Positions 25,852 to 34,649 of a DNA stretch of 64,000 bases are shown here, in pieces. The notes under the pieces were generated by a model that was given only the letters and a program-made list of their open reading frames with translations, had not been told where the DNA came from and did not search any database. This DNA is from Rhodococcus sp. 1168 (lineage in GTDB: Bacteria; Actinomycetota; Actinomycetes; Mycobacteriales; Mycobacteriaceae), in assembly GCF_002091955.1 (NCBI RefSeq), contig NZ_MKKY01000048.1, positions 1 to 64,000 of the forward strand, in the 5' to 3' direction. The position numbers and the translations under genes are program-made. The stretch's first letter is position 1. Every line of letters starts with the position of its first letter.

Positions 25852-26493
25852 TCACAGATCGACGGCCTTGGCTGCTATCAGAGCAGACAGTTCATCGAGC
25901 TGCGCGATCACTGCCATCTCATCTCGATCCACCAGCCAACGCAGGACCATACCGTCGATGACGGCCATGCCGAACCGTGCCACTGCGTCAGTTGGCTCCA
26001 GCCATCGGATACCGGTGTGAGCGGCGCAGCGCTCGAGGAATGCTAGGGCTTCGGCGTCGCGGATAGCGTACTGACCGGTGGCGATCCGGGCTGCCTGTTC
26101 CGAACCGAGTGCGCGGTGGCGCAGGAGGTACGTCTTGATCTCGTAGGACAGCAGTTGCCGGTCCGCGGACTGCTCGATGACCGGCCAGATACCACTCAGG
26201 CCGCTGTGCACCAGTTCGCGCAGTCCGCGCACACCAGAGAGATCGCGTGCATCCACCGCTCGATCGAATGCGCCGTGTAACGCGCCGGTCACCTCGGCGA
26301 TCAGCCGCTCGCCCATGGCAATGACGAGCGCTTCCTTCGATTCGAACCAGTAGTAGACAGCAGCCTGGGTGACGCCCGCTTCTTCGGCGACGCCGCGAAC
26401 GGTCAACGCCTCGAGGCCGACGTGCTCGGCTCGCTGCACCGCATATGCCACCAACTGCGCGCGGCGCGCATCTGCCGACAACTGGGTCTGCAT
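25852..26493 (-). CDS. TetR-family transcriptional regulator
   Basis: A 213-residue regulator. The N-terminal helix-turn-helix is LTVRGVAEEAGVTQAAVYYWFESKEALVIAMGE; the C-terminal ligand-binding region is helical and unassigned. The ATG at 26493 fits the family start (MQTQLSADARRAQLVAYAVQRAE). It is divergent from the aldonolactone oxidase gene, 77 bp away, and upstream of the aldolase gene on its own strand. It therefore probably controls one or both, and the direct repeat near 25779-25803 and the 26494-26570 region are the places to look for its sites. Confidence 0.87.
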   Translation of the reverse strand: MQTQLSADARRAQLVAYAVQRAEHVGLEALTVRGVAEEAGVTQAAVYYWFESKEALVIAMGERLIAEVTGALHGAFDRAVDARDLSGVRGLRELVHSGLSGIWPVIEQSADRQLLSYEIKTYLLRHRALGSEQAARIATGQYAIRDAEALAFLERCAAHTGIRWLEPTDAVARFGMAVIDGMVLRWLVDRDEMAVIAQLDELSALIAAKAVDL

Positions 26494-26535
26494 GCCCACG
26501 ATAGTAGGCCCAGGCAGAGCAATGCGCCGGAAAAA

Positions 26536-26564
26536 TTGACCGTGTCGGGCGTGCGATCCATAGT
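26536..26564 (+). promoter_or_regulatory. Candidate leaderless promoter of the aldonolactone oxidase gene
   Basis: TTGACC (26536-26541) and CATAGT (26559-26564) are separated by 17 bp and end six bases before the ATG at 26571, so transcription would begin at the start codon. Confidence 0.5.
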
Positions 26565-26570
26565 TATGCC

Positions 26571-27887
26571 ATGACGGGGCATACGTGGAAAAATTGGGCC
26601 GGGAATCAGACCGCACGTCCGGCGGAGTACCTCGCGCCTCGAACGATCGACGAGCTGAGGTCGGTGGTCCTACGGGCAGCCGAGAGTGTTCTTCGCGTCA
26701 AATGCGTCGGTGCCGGCCATTCGTTCACCTCGATTGCCGTGACGGACGGATTACAGGTCAGTCTCGACATGCTCTACGGAATCGAATCTGTTGTCCCTGG
26801 GGCCGACAGCTCCACCTTGGTGACCGTGCGCGCCGGCACTCGACTGCGAGAGCTGACGGCTCGTCTGTGGGACCTCGGACTGGCGATGACCAATCTCGGC
26901 GACATCGACTCTCAATCCGTGGCGGGAGCAATCTCGACGGGTACTCACGGGACCGGCGCACGGTTCGGCGGCCTCGCCACACAGGTTCGCGCCCTCGAGA
27001 TCCTCACCGCCGATGGGCAGCTGATCAACTGTTCGGCGACGACCGACAAAGACCTCTTCGACGCTGCCCGTGTCGGACTCGGTGCGCTCGGCATCATCAC
27101 CAAGGTCACCTTGGCCTGCGAGCCCGCCTTTGCGCTGCATGCCGTCGAGGCACCGGCGACGCTCGACGGAACGCTTGCGCACCTTCACGAGTCCGTCTCC
27201 GGCGTCGACCACTTCGAGTTCTATTGGTTTCCGCACACCGATCGGGTGCTGACCAAGCGAAACACGCGGCTACCGGCGGACACGCCACTGTCCCCGCTCG
27301 GGTCGGTTCGGGCCTACATCGACGACGAGTTGTTGTCCAACACGGTCTTCGAGGTCGTCAATCAAGCAGTGACGAGGTTTCCCCGTGCAACTCCGCGCAT
27401 CAACATGTTCTCTGCACGGGCATTGTCTGCTCGCGAGTTCACCGACCGTAGCTATCGGGTATTCGCGTCCTCCCGCACCGTCAGGTTCCGCGAAATGGAG
27501 TACGCGGTACCGGCAGAATCGACCACGTATGTGTTGCGCGAAATCGATCGATGGCTGGAGTCTTCTGCCGTCACGGTCGCGTTTCCCGTAGAAGTGCGGT
27601 TCGCTGCGGGGGACGACATCTGGCTCTCGACCGCCTACGGCCGAGATACCGCTTACATCGCCGTCCATCAATATCACCGCGTGGACCATCGCGAGTATTT
27701 CGACGCGGTCGAAGCGATTGCGCGCAGTGTCGGTGGCAGGCCGCACTGGGGAAAGCTGAACTCGCTTCGGGCCGAGCAGTTCGCCGGAACGTACGAGCAC
27801 TTCGACGACTTCTGCGACATCCGTGACAAGTTCGATCCGGACAGGTTGTTCGACAACGAGTACCTTCAGCAGCGGCTACGCAAGTAG
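26571..27887 (+). CDS. Aldonolactone oxidase/dehydrogenase (L-gulono- or D-arabinono-1,4-lactone type)
   Basis: A 438-residue VAO-type flavoprotein. The FAD domain includes RVKCVGAGHSFTSIAVTDG, whose His is the position used for covalent FAD attachment in relatives, and IDSQSVAGAISTGTHGTG. The C-terminal aldonolactone domain has the PHWGKLN signature and ends FDPDRLFDNEYL. Family members oxidise aldono-1,4-lactones to vitamin C-like products; in mycobacteria the relative (Rv1771) acts as an L-gulonolactone dehydrogenase. Divergent from tetR and close to the PLP aldolase, which suggests sugar-acid or hydroxy-amino-acid catabolism. Confidence 0.87.
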   Translation: MTGHTWKNWAGNQTARPAEYLAPRTIDELRSVVLRAAESVLRVKCVGAGHSFTSIAVTDGLQVSLDMLYGIESVVPGADSSTLVTVRAGTRLRELTARLWDLGLAMTNLGDIDSQSVAGAISTGTHGTGARFGGLATQVRALEILTADGQLINCSATTDKDLFDAARVGLGALGIITKVTLACEPAFALHAVEAPATLDGTLAHLHESVSGVDHFEFYWFPHTDRVLTKRNTRLPADTPLSPLGSVRAYIDDELLSNTVFEVVNQAVTRFPRATPRINMFSARALSAREFTDRSYRVFASSRTVRFREMEYAVPAESTTYVLREIDRWLESSAVTVAFPVEVRFAAGDDIWLSTAYGRDTAYIAVHQYHRVDHREYFDAVEAIARSVGGRPHWGKLNSLRAEQFAGTYEHFDDFCDIRDKFDPDRLFDNEYLQQRLRK

Positions 27888-27937
27888 GCGCGGGCCGAAG
27901 ACCCGGGTCCGGCGAGAGCACCGCTTATCGTGGAGTG

Positions 27938-29437
27938 ATGTTGAAGCGTGCACTATCCGGTCTCCTTGCGGCAGGAGTGATTCTCGGCGTCGGCGAACTC
28001 GTCTCGGTTCCCTTCGGGCCGAACTCGTCTCCGTTCTATGCCGTGGGCTCGGCGGTGGTCGACAACACCCCCGAAGCAGTCCGCGAATGGGCGATCGACA
28101 CCTTCGGCACCTCCGACAAAACGGCCCTCTTCGTCGGGATGTCACTGATCATCGCCGCGCTCGCAGCCCTCGCGGGCATAATGCGCGCTCCACGCGGCGC
28201 CGTGCTGTTCGCCGGACTCGGCGTCGTCGGGGTGGTTGCAGCGCTGACTCGTAGCGGAAACAACCTGCTCGACGCCATCCCGACCGTCACGGGAGTCGCC
28301 GTCGGGATCGTGGTGTTGAATGCGCTGCTCCGCGCCACCGACGCACCCGAGCCTGCACAAGGCATGAGCAGGCGGAGTTTCCTCGGCCTTGCCGTTGCTG
28401 CGGGGGCGCTCGCGGTAGTTGCCGGAACCGCCGGCCGGATGATCGGTCAAGCCCGCAACGTCACGGCCAACCGCCTCGCATTTCTGCTTCCGACGCCGAA
28501 ACCACAAGTTCCGATCCCGCCCGGCGCCGATCTGAACACCACGATGAACATCGACGGCCTTCCGTCATACATCACCCCGAACGAGGACTTCTACCGAATA
28601 GACACCGCACTGGTGCTACCGCAAGTGTCTTCGGACATCTGGAAACTCCGTGTCCACGGCATGGTGGAGCGGGAACTCGAGATTACCTTCGAGGATCTGA
28701 TGCAACGCGAAGCCGTCGAAAAGACCGTGACCCTGACCTGCGTCTCCAACGTCGTCGGCGGCGACCTGGTCGGCAATGCCACCTGGATCGGTTACCCGCT
28801 GAAAGATCTTCTCGAAGAAGCCGGGGTCCAAGACGACGCCGACATGGTGCTCTCCTCGAGCCACGACGCTTTCACCGCAGGAACCCCACTGGAGGTGCTG
28901 CTCGACGGCCGCGATGCCCTCCTCGCAGTCGGTATGAACGGCCAACCGTTGCCCGTCCGCCACGGATACCCAGCCAGGTTGGTGGTGCCGGGACTCTACG
29001 GCTACGTCTCTGCTACCAAATGGGTCACCGACCTCGAAGTGACCCGATTCGACAAGGTCACCGCATACTGGACCGACCGGGGATGGGGCGAACTCGGACC
29101 GATCAAGACCGCCTCACGCATCGACACGCCCCGCTCCGGCGGAACCGTCCCGGCAGGAAAGACCATGATCGCCGGCGTCGCCTGGCACCAGCACCTCGGA
29201 ATTTCGGGGGTCGACGTCCAGATCGACGAAGGCAACTGGATGCCCGCGACGCTGTCCGAGGAATACTCGAAAGATACCTGGCGGCAATGGGTCCTCGAAT
29301 GGGACGCGCCACCGGGCAATCACACCATTCGTGCACGAGCCAGCGACGCGAACGGTGACATCCAGACATCCATGACCGCCGACACCGTACCCGACGGCGC
29401 AACCGGATACCCGCAAGTTTCGGTATCCGTCAGCTGA
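27938..29437 (+). CDS. Membrane-anchored molybdopterin oxidoreductase (sulfite oxidase-like)
   Basis: A 499-residue protein. Residues 1-135 contain three or four membrane helices; an internal twin-arginine motif (MSRRSFLG, residue 143) precedes a further hydrophobic helix, so the catalytic part is exported by Tat while anchored. Residues 200-390 form the sulfite oxidase-type Mo-cofactor domain with the ligand Cys in VTLTCVSNVVGG near residue 268, and the last 110 residues form the Mo-co dimerisation domain (WHQHLGISGVDVQIDEGNW). Substrate unknown. I recall Rv0218 as having this form. Starts at ATG 27938 or the GTG one codon earlier. Its 3' end overlaps the deaminase gene by 8 bp. Confidence 0.88.
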   Translation: MLKRALSGLLAAGVILGVGELVSVPFGPNSSPFYAVGSAVVDNTPEAVREWAIDTFGTSDKTALFVGMSLIIAALAALAGIMRAPRGAVLFAGLGVVGVVAALTRSGNNLLDAIPTVTGVAVGIVVLNALLRATDAPEPAQGMSRRSFLGLAVAAGALAVVAGTAGRMIGQARNVTANRLAFLLPTPKPQVPIPPGADLNTTMNIDGLPSYITPNEDFYRIDTALVLPQVSSDIWKLRVHGMVERELEITFEDLMQREAVEKTVTLTCVSNVVGGDLVGNATWIGYPLKDLLEEAGVQDDADMVLSSSHDAFTAGTPLEVLLDGRDALLAVGMNGQPLPVRHGYPARLVVPGLYGYVSATKWVTDLEVTRFDKVTAYWTDRGWGELGPIKTASRIDTPRSGGTVPAGKTMIAGVAWHQHLGISGVDVQIDEGNWMPATLSEEYSKDTWRQWVLEWDAPPGNHTIRARASDANGDIQTSMTADTVPDGATGYPQVSVSVS

Positions 29438-30362
29438 ACGACGCGCGAATCGAGTTGTCGTACAAAATCTCTCGCTCACGTTCGGTCAGACCGACCTGAT
29501 CGGTCAGGGCAGCGAAGTTGTCGTCGACGTAGCCGCCGAAGTAAGCCGGATCATCCGAATTCACCGTCACCACGAGCCCCCGCTCGATCATCCGACGAAT
29601 CGGATGATCGGCAAGCGTATCGACGACCTTGAGCCGAACATTCGAAAACGGACAGACGGTCAATGGAATTTCCTCTTCGACAAGACGATTCACCAACGCC
29701 TCGTCTTCCAGACAGCGAACCCCATGATCGATACGTTCGGCGCCCAGTAAGTCCAGCGCCTGCCAGATGTATTCGGCCGGGCCTTCCTCGCCCGCATGAG
29801 CAACCACATGCAAGCCTTCCGCCCGCGCACGCGCGAACACATCCACGAACAACGAAGGCGGGAAACCCACCTCCGCCGAATCGAGACCGAGGCCGATGAT
29901 CGGCGCCTTCATCGCCAACAAATCCTCGAGCAACTTGTTGGCATGCAAGACCGGCTTGTCCCGCAGAATCGAAGCGATCAAACCGCTCGTGACACCGAAC
30001 TCCCGCTCGCTCGACGCCGCAGCATCGGCCAACCCCTCCACCACCGCCTCCAGCGCAACACCCCTGCTGGTGTGGGCCTGAGGATCGAAAAAAACCTCCG
30101 CATGCGTGATACCCGCAACCCTGGCACGCGCGAAATACGCCCGCCCCAGATCGGCGAAATCCTCAGCAGTACGCAACACCGAAGTATTCGCATAATAAAG
30201 ATCGAGAAACGACTGCAGATCCGTGAACTCGTACAACCCACGCAACTCGTCGATATCCGCATACGGCAACCGAATACCGTTACGCTCCGCGAACTGGAAA
30301 ATCTGATCGGGCTCCAACGAACCCTCGATGTGCATGTGCAATTCAGCGAGAGGCAAACTCAT
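29430..30362 (-). CDS. Adenine/adenosine deaminase family protein
   Basis: A 310-residue TIM-barrel amidohydrolase. Metal and catalytic residues are visible in AELHMHIEGSLEP, VVAHAGEEGP, RIDHGVRC and VNSDDPAYFGG. The segment FFDPQAHTSRGV and the LRTAEDF/FLDLYY pattern are characteristic of the adenine deaminase (Aah1-type) branch rather than classical adenosine deaminase, so purine-base salvage, adenine to hypoxanthine, is my preferred reading. The ATG at 30362 (MSLPLAELH) fits the family start. It follows the enoyl-CoA hydratase gene by 10 bp on the same strand. Confidence 0.87.
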   Translation of the reverse strand: MSLPLAELHMHIEGSLEPDQIFQFAERNGIRLPYADIDELRGLYEFTDLQSFLDLYYANTSVLRTAEDFADLGRAYFARARVAGITHAEVFFDPQAHTSRGVALEAVVEGLADAAASSEREFGVTSGLIASILRDKPVLHANKLLEDLLAMKAPIIGLGLDSAEVGFPPSLFVDVFARARAEGLHVVAHAGEEGPAEYIWQALDLLGAERIDHGVRCLEDEALVNRLVEEEIPLTVCPFSNVRLKVVDTLADHPIRRMIERGLVVTVNSDDPAYFGGYVDDNFAALTDQVGLTEREREILYDNSIRASFS

Positions 30363-30372
30363 CCACCCCACA

Positions 30373-31164
30373 TTACTTGCCCGAATAAACCGCCTTACCA
30401 GGGCCGTTCTCCAGAAAACTCTTCACCGCACCGCGTAAATCCTCGGTCTCGAACAACGCCCCCGACACCTCCGACGTGATCTCGTCAGCATGCGCGATTC
30501 CACCCGAACGCCACGCTGCCACAATCTTTTTCGTGGCAGCGTGAGCCACCGTCGGACCGGCGGCCAACCGCTCGACCAGGGAACGAGCAGCCGCGTCGAC
30601 ATCAGGGTGGATGGCGTTGACGACGCCCCACTCGCGCATCGTCTCGGCGTCGTACAGATCTCCGGTCATGACGAGCTCGCGAGCGCGACCCGAACCCGCC
30701 CGTTCGGCCAAGCGCTGCGGGCCGCCCATCGACGGAGTCAGCCCGACGACGGTTTCGACGAGGCCGAATTTTGCCTTCGGTCCGGCGAGGATGATGTCGC
30801 AGGCGAGGGAAATCTCGAATGCCGCGGTCAGGGTCAGACCGTGAGCGGCGTAGACGACCGGGCACGGCAGTGCCTCGAGCGGATGTGCGATGTCAGCGAA
30901 AAGCCGGTGCCACGTATCGGCACCCTGCTGCGCGGTGAGGCCCTCGAAGACCTTCACATCCACCCCAGCGGAATTGACCTTGCCCTCCGCGCGCAGCAGC
31001 ACCGCACGCGGCGGGCGTGCAGTCAGATCAGCTACATCGGCGGCGACGGCGTCGAACATCGCCTGATCGAACAGATTGAGCGGTCCGTGATCGAAAGTCA
31101 GGACGGCAACCTCGGCGCCGGCATCTGTGGAGTATCGAACTAACGAAGTGGGGTGATCAGCCAT
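30373..31164 (-). CDS. Enoyl-CoA hydratase/isomerase family protein
   Basis: A 263-residue crotonase-fold protein. The oxyanion-hole pieces are GKVNSAGVDVKVF and PCPVVYAAHGLTLTAAFEISLACDIILAG, followed by FGLVETVVGLTPSMGGPQRLAE. The first catalytic Glu position near the GxLTPSMGG turn is replaced or shifted, so hydratase activity is not certain and isomerase or another crotonase reaction is possible. It heads a two-gene unit with the purine deaminase and diverges from an acyl-CoA dehydrogenase gene with a 71-bp gap, suggesting use of fatty-acyl-CoA intermediates. Confidence 0.85.
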   Translation of the reverse strand: MADHPTSLVRYSTDAGAEVAVLTFDHGPLNLFDQAMFDAVAADVADLTARPPRAVLLRAEGKVNSAGVDVKVFEGLTAQQGADTWHRLFADIAHPLEALPCPVVYAAHGLTLTAAFEISLACDIILAGPKAKFGLVETVVGLTPSMGGPQRLAERAGSGRARELVMTGDLYDAETMREWGVVNAIHPDVDAAARSLVERLAAGPTVAHAATKKIVAAWRSGGIAHADEITSEVSGALFETEDLRGAVKSFLENGPGKAVYSGK

Positions 31165-31235
31165 GTGGTCAAGCGTGCCACATCGCCATATCAGCGGAAG
31201 TTACCCACGGGCACATTTCCAACGAGAGTCATTCC

Positions 31236-32393
31236 TTGGAGGAATACATCAAGCGCAGCTTGTTCGACTCGGACCACGACGCGTTCCGCGAATCCGTCCG
31301 CGAGTTCGTCACCCGCACCATCACCCCACGCGAAGAGAAGCTGATCGAACAGCGCTTCATCGACCGCGACATCGGGCTCGAAGCGGGCCGAAACGGGTTC
31401 CTAGGACTCGAGGTTCCAGAAGAATACGGTGGCAGCGGCGCTGAGGACTACCGCTTCAACGCCGTCCTCGGTGAGGAGCTCTCCCGCTCGAGCGCGGCAG
31501 TGGCGTCGTGCTTCGGAATTCACGTCGACATCGTCGCACCGTATTTGGTCAAACTGACGACCGAGGAACAGAAGCAGCGTTGGCTGCCGAAGTTCTGCAC
31601 CGGCGAGCTTCTCACCGCGATCGCGATGACCGAGCCCTCCGGAGGCTCCGACCTCGCCGCGTTGAAGACCACCGCGGTCAAGGACGGCGACGACTTCATC
31701 ATCAACGGGTCCAAGACGTTCATCACCAACGGGAACAGTGCCGATCTCATCATCGTCGCTACCCGCACCACGCCAGAAAAGAAGGCGAAGGGCATCACGT
31801 TGTTCGCCGTCGAAAAGGACGCGGTGGGGTTCTCCCGTGGACGCAAGCTCGACAAAGTGGGCCAACCCGAGTCCGACACCGCCGAGCTCTTCTTCGAAGA
31901 TGTTCGTGTGCCCGCGAGCAACATGATCGGCGAATTCGACGGGGGGTTCATCCACATGATGCAACTTCTCCCCCAGGAACGCATCAGCTGCTCGGTTGCC
32001 AATCTTGGGCACACACGGCCGATCCTCGAAGAGACACTGCAGTACGCAAAGGACCGCAAGGCCTTCGGCCAGCAGATCGGTTCGCTTCAGTGGAACAAGT
32101 TTCTACTCGCCGAGCTGACCACGAAACTCGATGCGGCGCAGGCATATATCGACAACTGCATCGTCGCTCACGGTGCCGGTGAACTCACTGCCATCGATGC
32201 TGCGAAAGCAAAGTGGTGGAGTTCGCAGGTACAGAACGAGATCCTCGACCACTGCGTGCAGTTGCACGGCGGCTACGGGTTCATGAACGAGAACCGAGCG
32301 GCTCGCGCATGGAAGGACGCACGTGTGACCAAGATCTGGGCCGGATCGAACGAGATCATGAAGGAACTGATCGGACGCGATCTCGGGTTGTAG
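31236..32393 (+). CDS. Acyl-CoA dehydrogenase
   Basis: A 385-residue single-subunit FadE protein: N-terminal YIKRSLFDSDHDAFRESVREF, ITAIAMTEPSGGSDLAALKT (FAD segment), FITNGNSADLIIVATRT, KDRKAFGQQIGSLQ, VQLHGGYGFMNE, and KIWAGSNEIMKELIGRDL. The classical catalytic-Glu position carries Ala (WAGS rather than YEGT), so the base is probably the Glu on the earlier helix (PQERIS). The start is TTG at 31236 with only a weak GAGAG ahead; no better start is in frame. Divergent from the enoyl-CoA hydratase gene. Confidence 0.86.
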   Translation: MEEYIKRSLFDSDHDAFRESVREFVTRTITPREEKLIEQRFIDRDIGLEAGRNGFLGLEVPEEYGGSGAEDYRFNAVLGEELSRSSAAVASCFGIHVDIVAPYLVKLTTEEQKQRWLPKFCTGELLTAIAMTEPSGGSDLAALKTTAVKDGDDFIINGSKTFITNGNSADLIIVATRTTPEKKAKGITLFAVEKDAVGFSRGRKLDKVGQPESDTAELFFEDVRVPASNMIGEFDGGFIHMMQLLPQERISCSVANLGHTRPILEETLQYAKDRKAFGQQIGSLQWNKFLLAELTTKLDAAQAYIDNCIVAHGAGELTAIDAAKAKWWSSQVQNEILDHCVQLHGGYGFMNENRAARAWKDARVTKIWAGSNEIMKELIGRDLGL

Positions 32394-32463
32394 CGCGCAC
32401 GCGTGGGGGAGTACGTCCAGATGGGCCGCACTCCCACACGCCTGCGGTGGAGTCGCACAGTAC

Positions 32464-32507
32464 AAAGGCCGGATACTCGAAGATTTCTCTTCGGATATCC
32501 GGCCTTT
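32464..32507. terminator. Long hairpin between convergent genes
   Basis: AAAGGCCGGATA (32464-32475) pairs with TATCCGGCCTTT (32496-32507), and the inner CGAAGA/TCTTCG arms extend the stem to a TTTC loop. It lies between the acyl-CoA dehydrogenase stop and the cold-shock gene stop and can serve both strands. Confidence 0.85.
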
Positions 32508-32569
32508 GAAAACTCGGAGTCGGACAGCTTAAGCCGTCAGCATTTCCGGGTGGCGATCCTTTAGGGGGA

Positions 32570-32773
32570 TCAGATAGCGCGAACGCCGGTGGCCTGGGGG
32601 CCCTTCTGGCCCTGTCCAACCTCGAACTCCACGCGCTGACCCTCGTCGAGAGACTTGAAGCCAGTTCCCTGGATCTCGGAGTAATGAACGAACACGTCAG
32701 GTCCGCCACCATCCTGCTCGATGAAGCCGAAGCCCTTTTCGCCGTTGAACCACTTAACACTGCCCTGCGTCAT
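32570..32773 (-). CDS. Cold-shock protein (CspA family)
   Basis: A 67-residue CSD protein with both RNA-binding motifs: RNP1 [10 protein letters not shown] and RNP2 VFVHYSEI. It begins [14 protein letters not shown] and ends [12 protein letters not shown], the full family length. It acts as a single-stranded nucleic-acid chaperone. GAAGG lies about nine bases before the ATG. The upstream region to about 32900 probably holds a long 5' leader, as in other csp genes, but I see no defined promoter there. Confidence 0.93.
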   Translation of the reverse strand: MTQGSVKWFNGEKGFGFIEQDGGGPDVFVHYSEIQGTGFKSLDEGQRVEFEVGQGQKGPQATGVRAI

Positions 32774-32920
32774 ACCGTAAACCTTCTGTAGCGAGCTGGA
32801 CCTTCACGTCGAAGCTCCAATCTCACTCCCGATCATGCCATTCATTTGTCATTTGCGATACGCCGGGGTGAAAAAAGTCTGAAAACTTATTTTTCGGCGG
32901 GCCCGGATACCCTTGGCCCG

Positions 32921-33631
32921 GTGGATTCCCATCATCACGACATTGTCCGACTCGCCTGGTCCCGACGCCTCGGGCTGCCTGACGCGGCTCTGAAGCCCGG
33001 CATCCGATATCTGCAGGTAGACCCCGATGCGACCGAGGTCACGTTCCTGCGACTAGGGGACGCGAGCGCTCTGGTGGGCCCGGAGCAGGTGTTGGAGGCC
33101 GCAGAGCACCGATCCGACGAGGAGCTGGCCGACCGTGGAACTCTCTCACTGCTGGAGTCGTCGGTATCCGGACGCAGCCGCGGACCCATCGTCCTGTCCT
33201 ATGCCGCCGACATCGGCACGACCATCGATCTTCACGACCCACTCATTTCCCACGACCTCGGGCACGTTCTCACACTCGACGCCCTGTGCGCGCCCGATGA
33301 CGTGCTCAGCGCTGATCTGACGCGCAAGCGGTCGTGGTTCACCCTCCTCGCCGACGATCGCCCGGCAGAGTCCGCCGCGCCCCTGTCCTGCGCGGCGTAC
33401 CTCGAATGGGAAGGCATTCTTGCCGACGTCGGCGTTCTGACCGCACCGCTCGCACGCCGACGCGGCAACGCTCAGGTCGTCGCACGGCTCGCGACGAACG
33501 ACGCGATAGACGAGGGACTGATCCCGCAGTGGCAGACGAGCGCGGAGAACGGGACCGCCCGAAGGCTCGGTTCACGTCTCGGCTACGAGGAATGGGGCGT
33601 GTTCACCTCCGTCGAGCTGGGATCTACGTAA
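32921..33631 (+). CDS. GNAT-family acetyltransferase-like protein
   Basis: From the GTG at 32921 the protein has 236 residues. The C-terminal third (RRGNAQVVARLATNDAIDEG, then PQWQTSAENGTARRLGSRLGYEEWG) matches the acetyl-CoA-binding and terminal part of GNAT enzymes; the N-terminal part is less conserved, like FR47-type members. An in-frame TTG at 32846 is an alternative start, but the extra 25 residues look non-coding. The target is unknown. The GST-like gene starts 10 bp after the stop, so both are probably co-transcribed. Confidence 0.7.
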   Translation: MDSHHHDIVRLAWSRRLGLPDAALKPGIRYLQVDPDATEVTFLRLGDASALVGPEQVLEAAEHRSDEELADRGTLSLLESSVSGRSRGPIVLSYAADIGTTIDLHDPLISHDLGHVLTLDALCAPDDVLSADLTRKRSWFTLLADDRPAESAAPLSCAAYLEWEGILADVGVLTAPLARRRGNAQVVARLATNDAIDEGLIPQWQTSAENGTARRLGSRLGYEEWGVFTSVELGST

Positions 33632-33641
33632 CGTTGACTCC

Positions 33642-34649
33642 ATGACGTACGTCGAACCAGGCAAGGAATTCAACAGAGACACCAACTACATCGAAACGCG
33701 GATAACCGCCGACGGGCGCGACGGCTACGCCGCAGAGCCCGGTCGCTACCGACTCGTCGCCGCCCGGGCGTGCCCGTGGGCGCACCGATCGATCATCGTT
33801 CGTCGACTTCTCGGACTCGAGGATGTGCTGTCGCTGTCGATTCCCGGCCCGACGCACGACCCGCGCAGTTGGAACTTCGACGAGGAACCTGGGGGCGTCG
33901 ATCCAGTGCTGAAGATCGAGCGCTTGCAGGAGGCGTACTTCGCGCGCTTCCCCGACTATCCGCGCGGAATCACCGTTCCCGCGATGGTCGAGATCTCCAC
34001 CGGTGAGGTCGTCACCAACAACTACCCGCAGATCACACTCGACTTGTCCACCGAGTGGAAGCAATACCACCGCCCGGGCGCACCGGATCTGTATCCCGAA
34101 CCGCTGCGCGCCGAAATCGACGAAGTAGCCCAGCGGGTGTTCACCGAGGTCAACAACGGTGTGTACCGCTGTGGTTTCGCCGGATCGCAAGAGGCCTACG
34201 ACAAGGCATACGACCGACTGTTCACCGCCCTCGACTGGCTCGCCGGACGTCTGAGCGGCCAGCGCTATCTCGTCGGCGACACCATCACCGAAGCCGACGT
34301 CCGACTGTTCACCACGCTCGTGCGGTTCGATCCGGTCTACCACGGCCACTTCAAATGCAACCGCAGCAAACTCAGCGAGATCCCGGTGCTGTGGAACTAC
34401 GCGCGCGATCTGTTCCAAACACCCGGATTCGGCGACACGGTCGACTTCGACCACATCAAGCGGCACTACTACCTCGTGCACACCGATATCAATCCGACGG
34501 GCATCGTACCCAAGGGGCCGAATCTGCACGGCTGGCTCGAGCCGCACGGACGCGAATCACTCGGTGGTCGCCCGTTCGGCGAGGGCACTGCCCCCTCCCC
34601 GCCCAAGTCCGAGGAAGTGGTGCCGCCCGATCATTGGGTTCCGGCGTAG
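33642..34649 (+). CDS. Xi-class GST-like protein (glutathionyl-hydroquinone reductase family)
   Basis: A 335-residue protein of the ECM4/YqjG family. The thioredoxin-fold active site is ACPWAHRSIIVRR with the catalytic Cys at residue 44; VTNNYPQITLDL follows, and the helical domain has YRCGFAGSQEAYDKAYDRLF and YLVGDTITEADVRLFTTLVRFDPVYHGHFKCN, all hallmark segments. Relatives reduce glutathionyl-hydroquinones. Mycolic-acid actinobacteria use mycothiol rather than glutathione, so the physiological thiol is uncertain. The 3' end overlaps the VOC gene by 19 bp, tail to tail. Confidence 0.88.
   Translation: MTYVEPGKEFNRDTNYIETRITADGRDGYAAEPGRYRLVAARACPWAHRSIIVRRLLGLEDVLSLSIPGPTHDPRSWNFDEEPGGVDPVLKIERLQEAYFARFPDYPRGITVPAMVEISTGEVVTNNYPQITLDLSTEWKQYHRPGAPDLYPEPLRAEIDEVAQRVFTEVNNGVYRCGFAGSQEAYDKAYDRLFTALDWLAGRLSGQRYLVGDTITEADVRLFTTLVRFDPVYHGHFKCNRSKLSEIPVLWNYARDLFQTPGFGDTVDFDHIKRHYYLVHTDINPTGIVPKGPNLHGWLEPHGRESLGGRPFGEGTAPSPPKSEEVVPPDHWVPA

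Noticed and set aside
29796-30479. A 227-codon frame antisense to the deaminase gene, with A-rich plus-strand composition
   Set aside because: The deaminase motifs on the minus strand are complete, and no family is seen in this frame.
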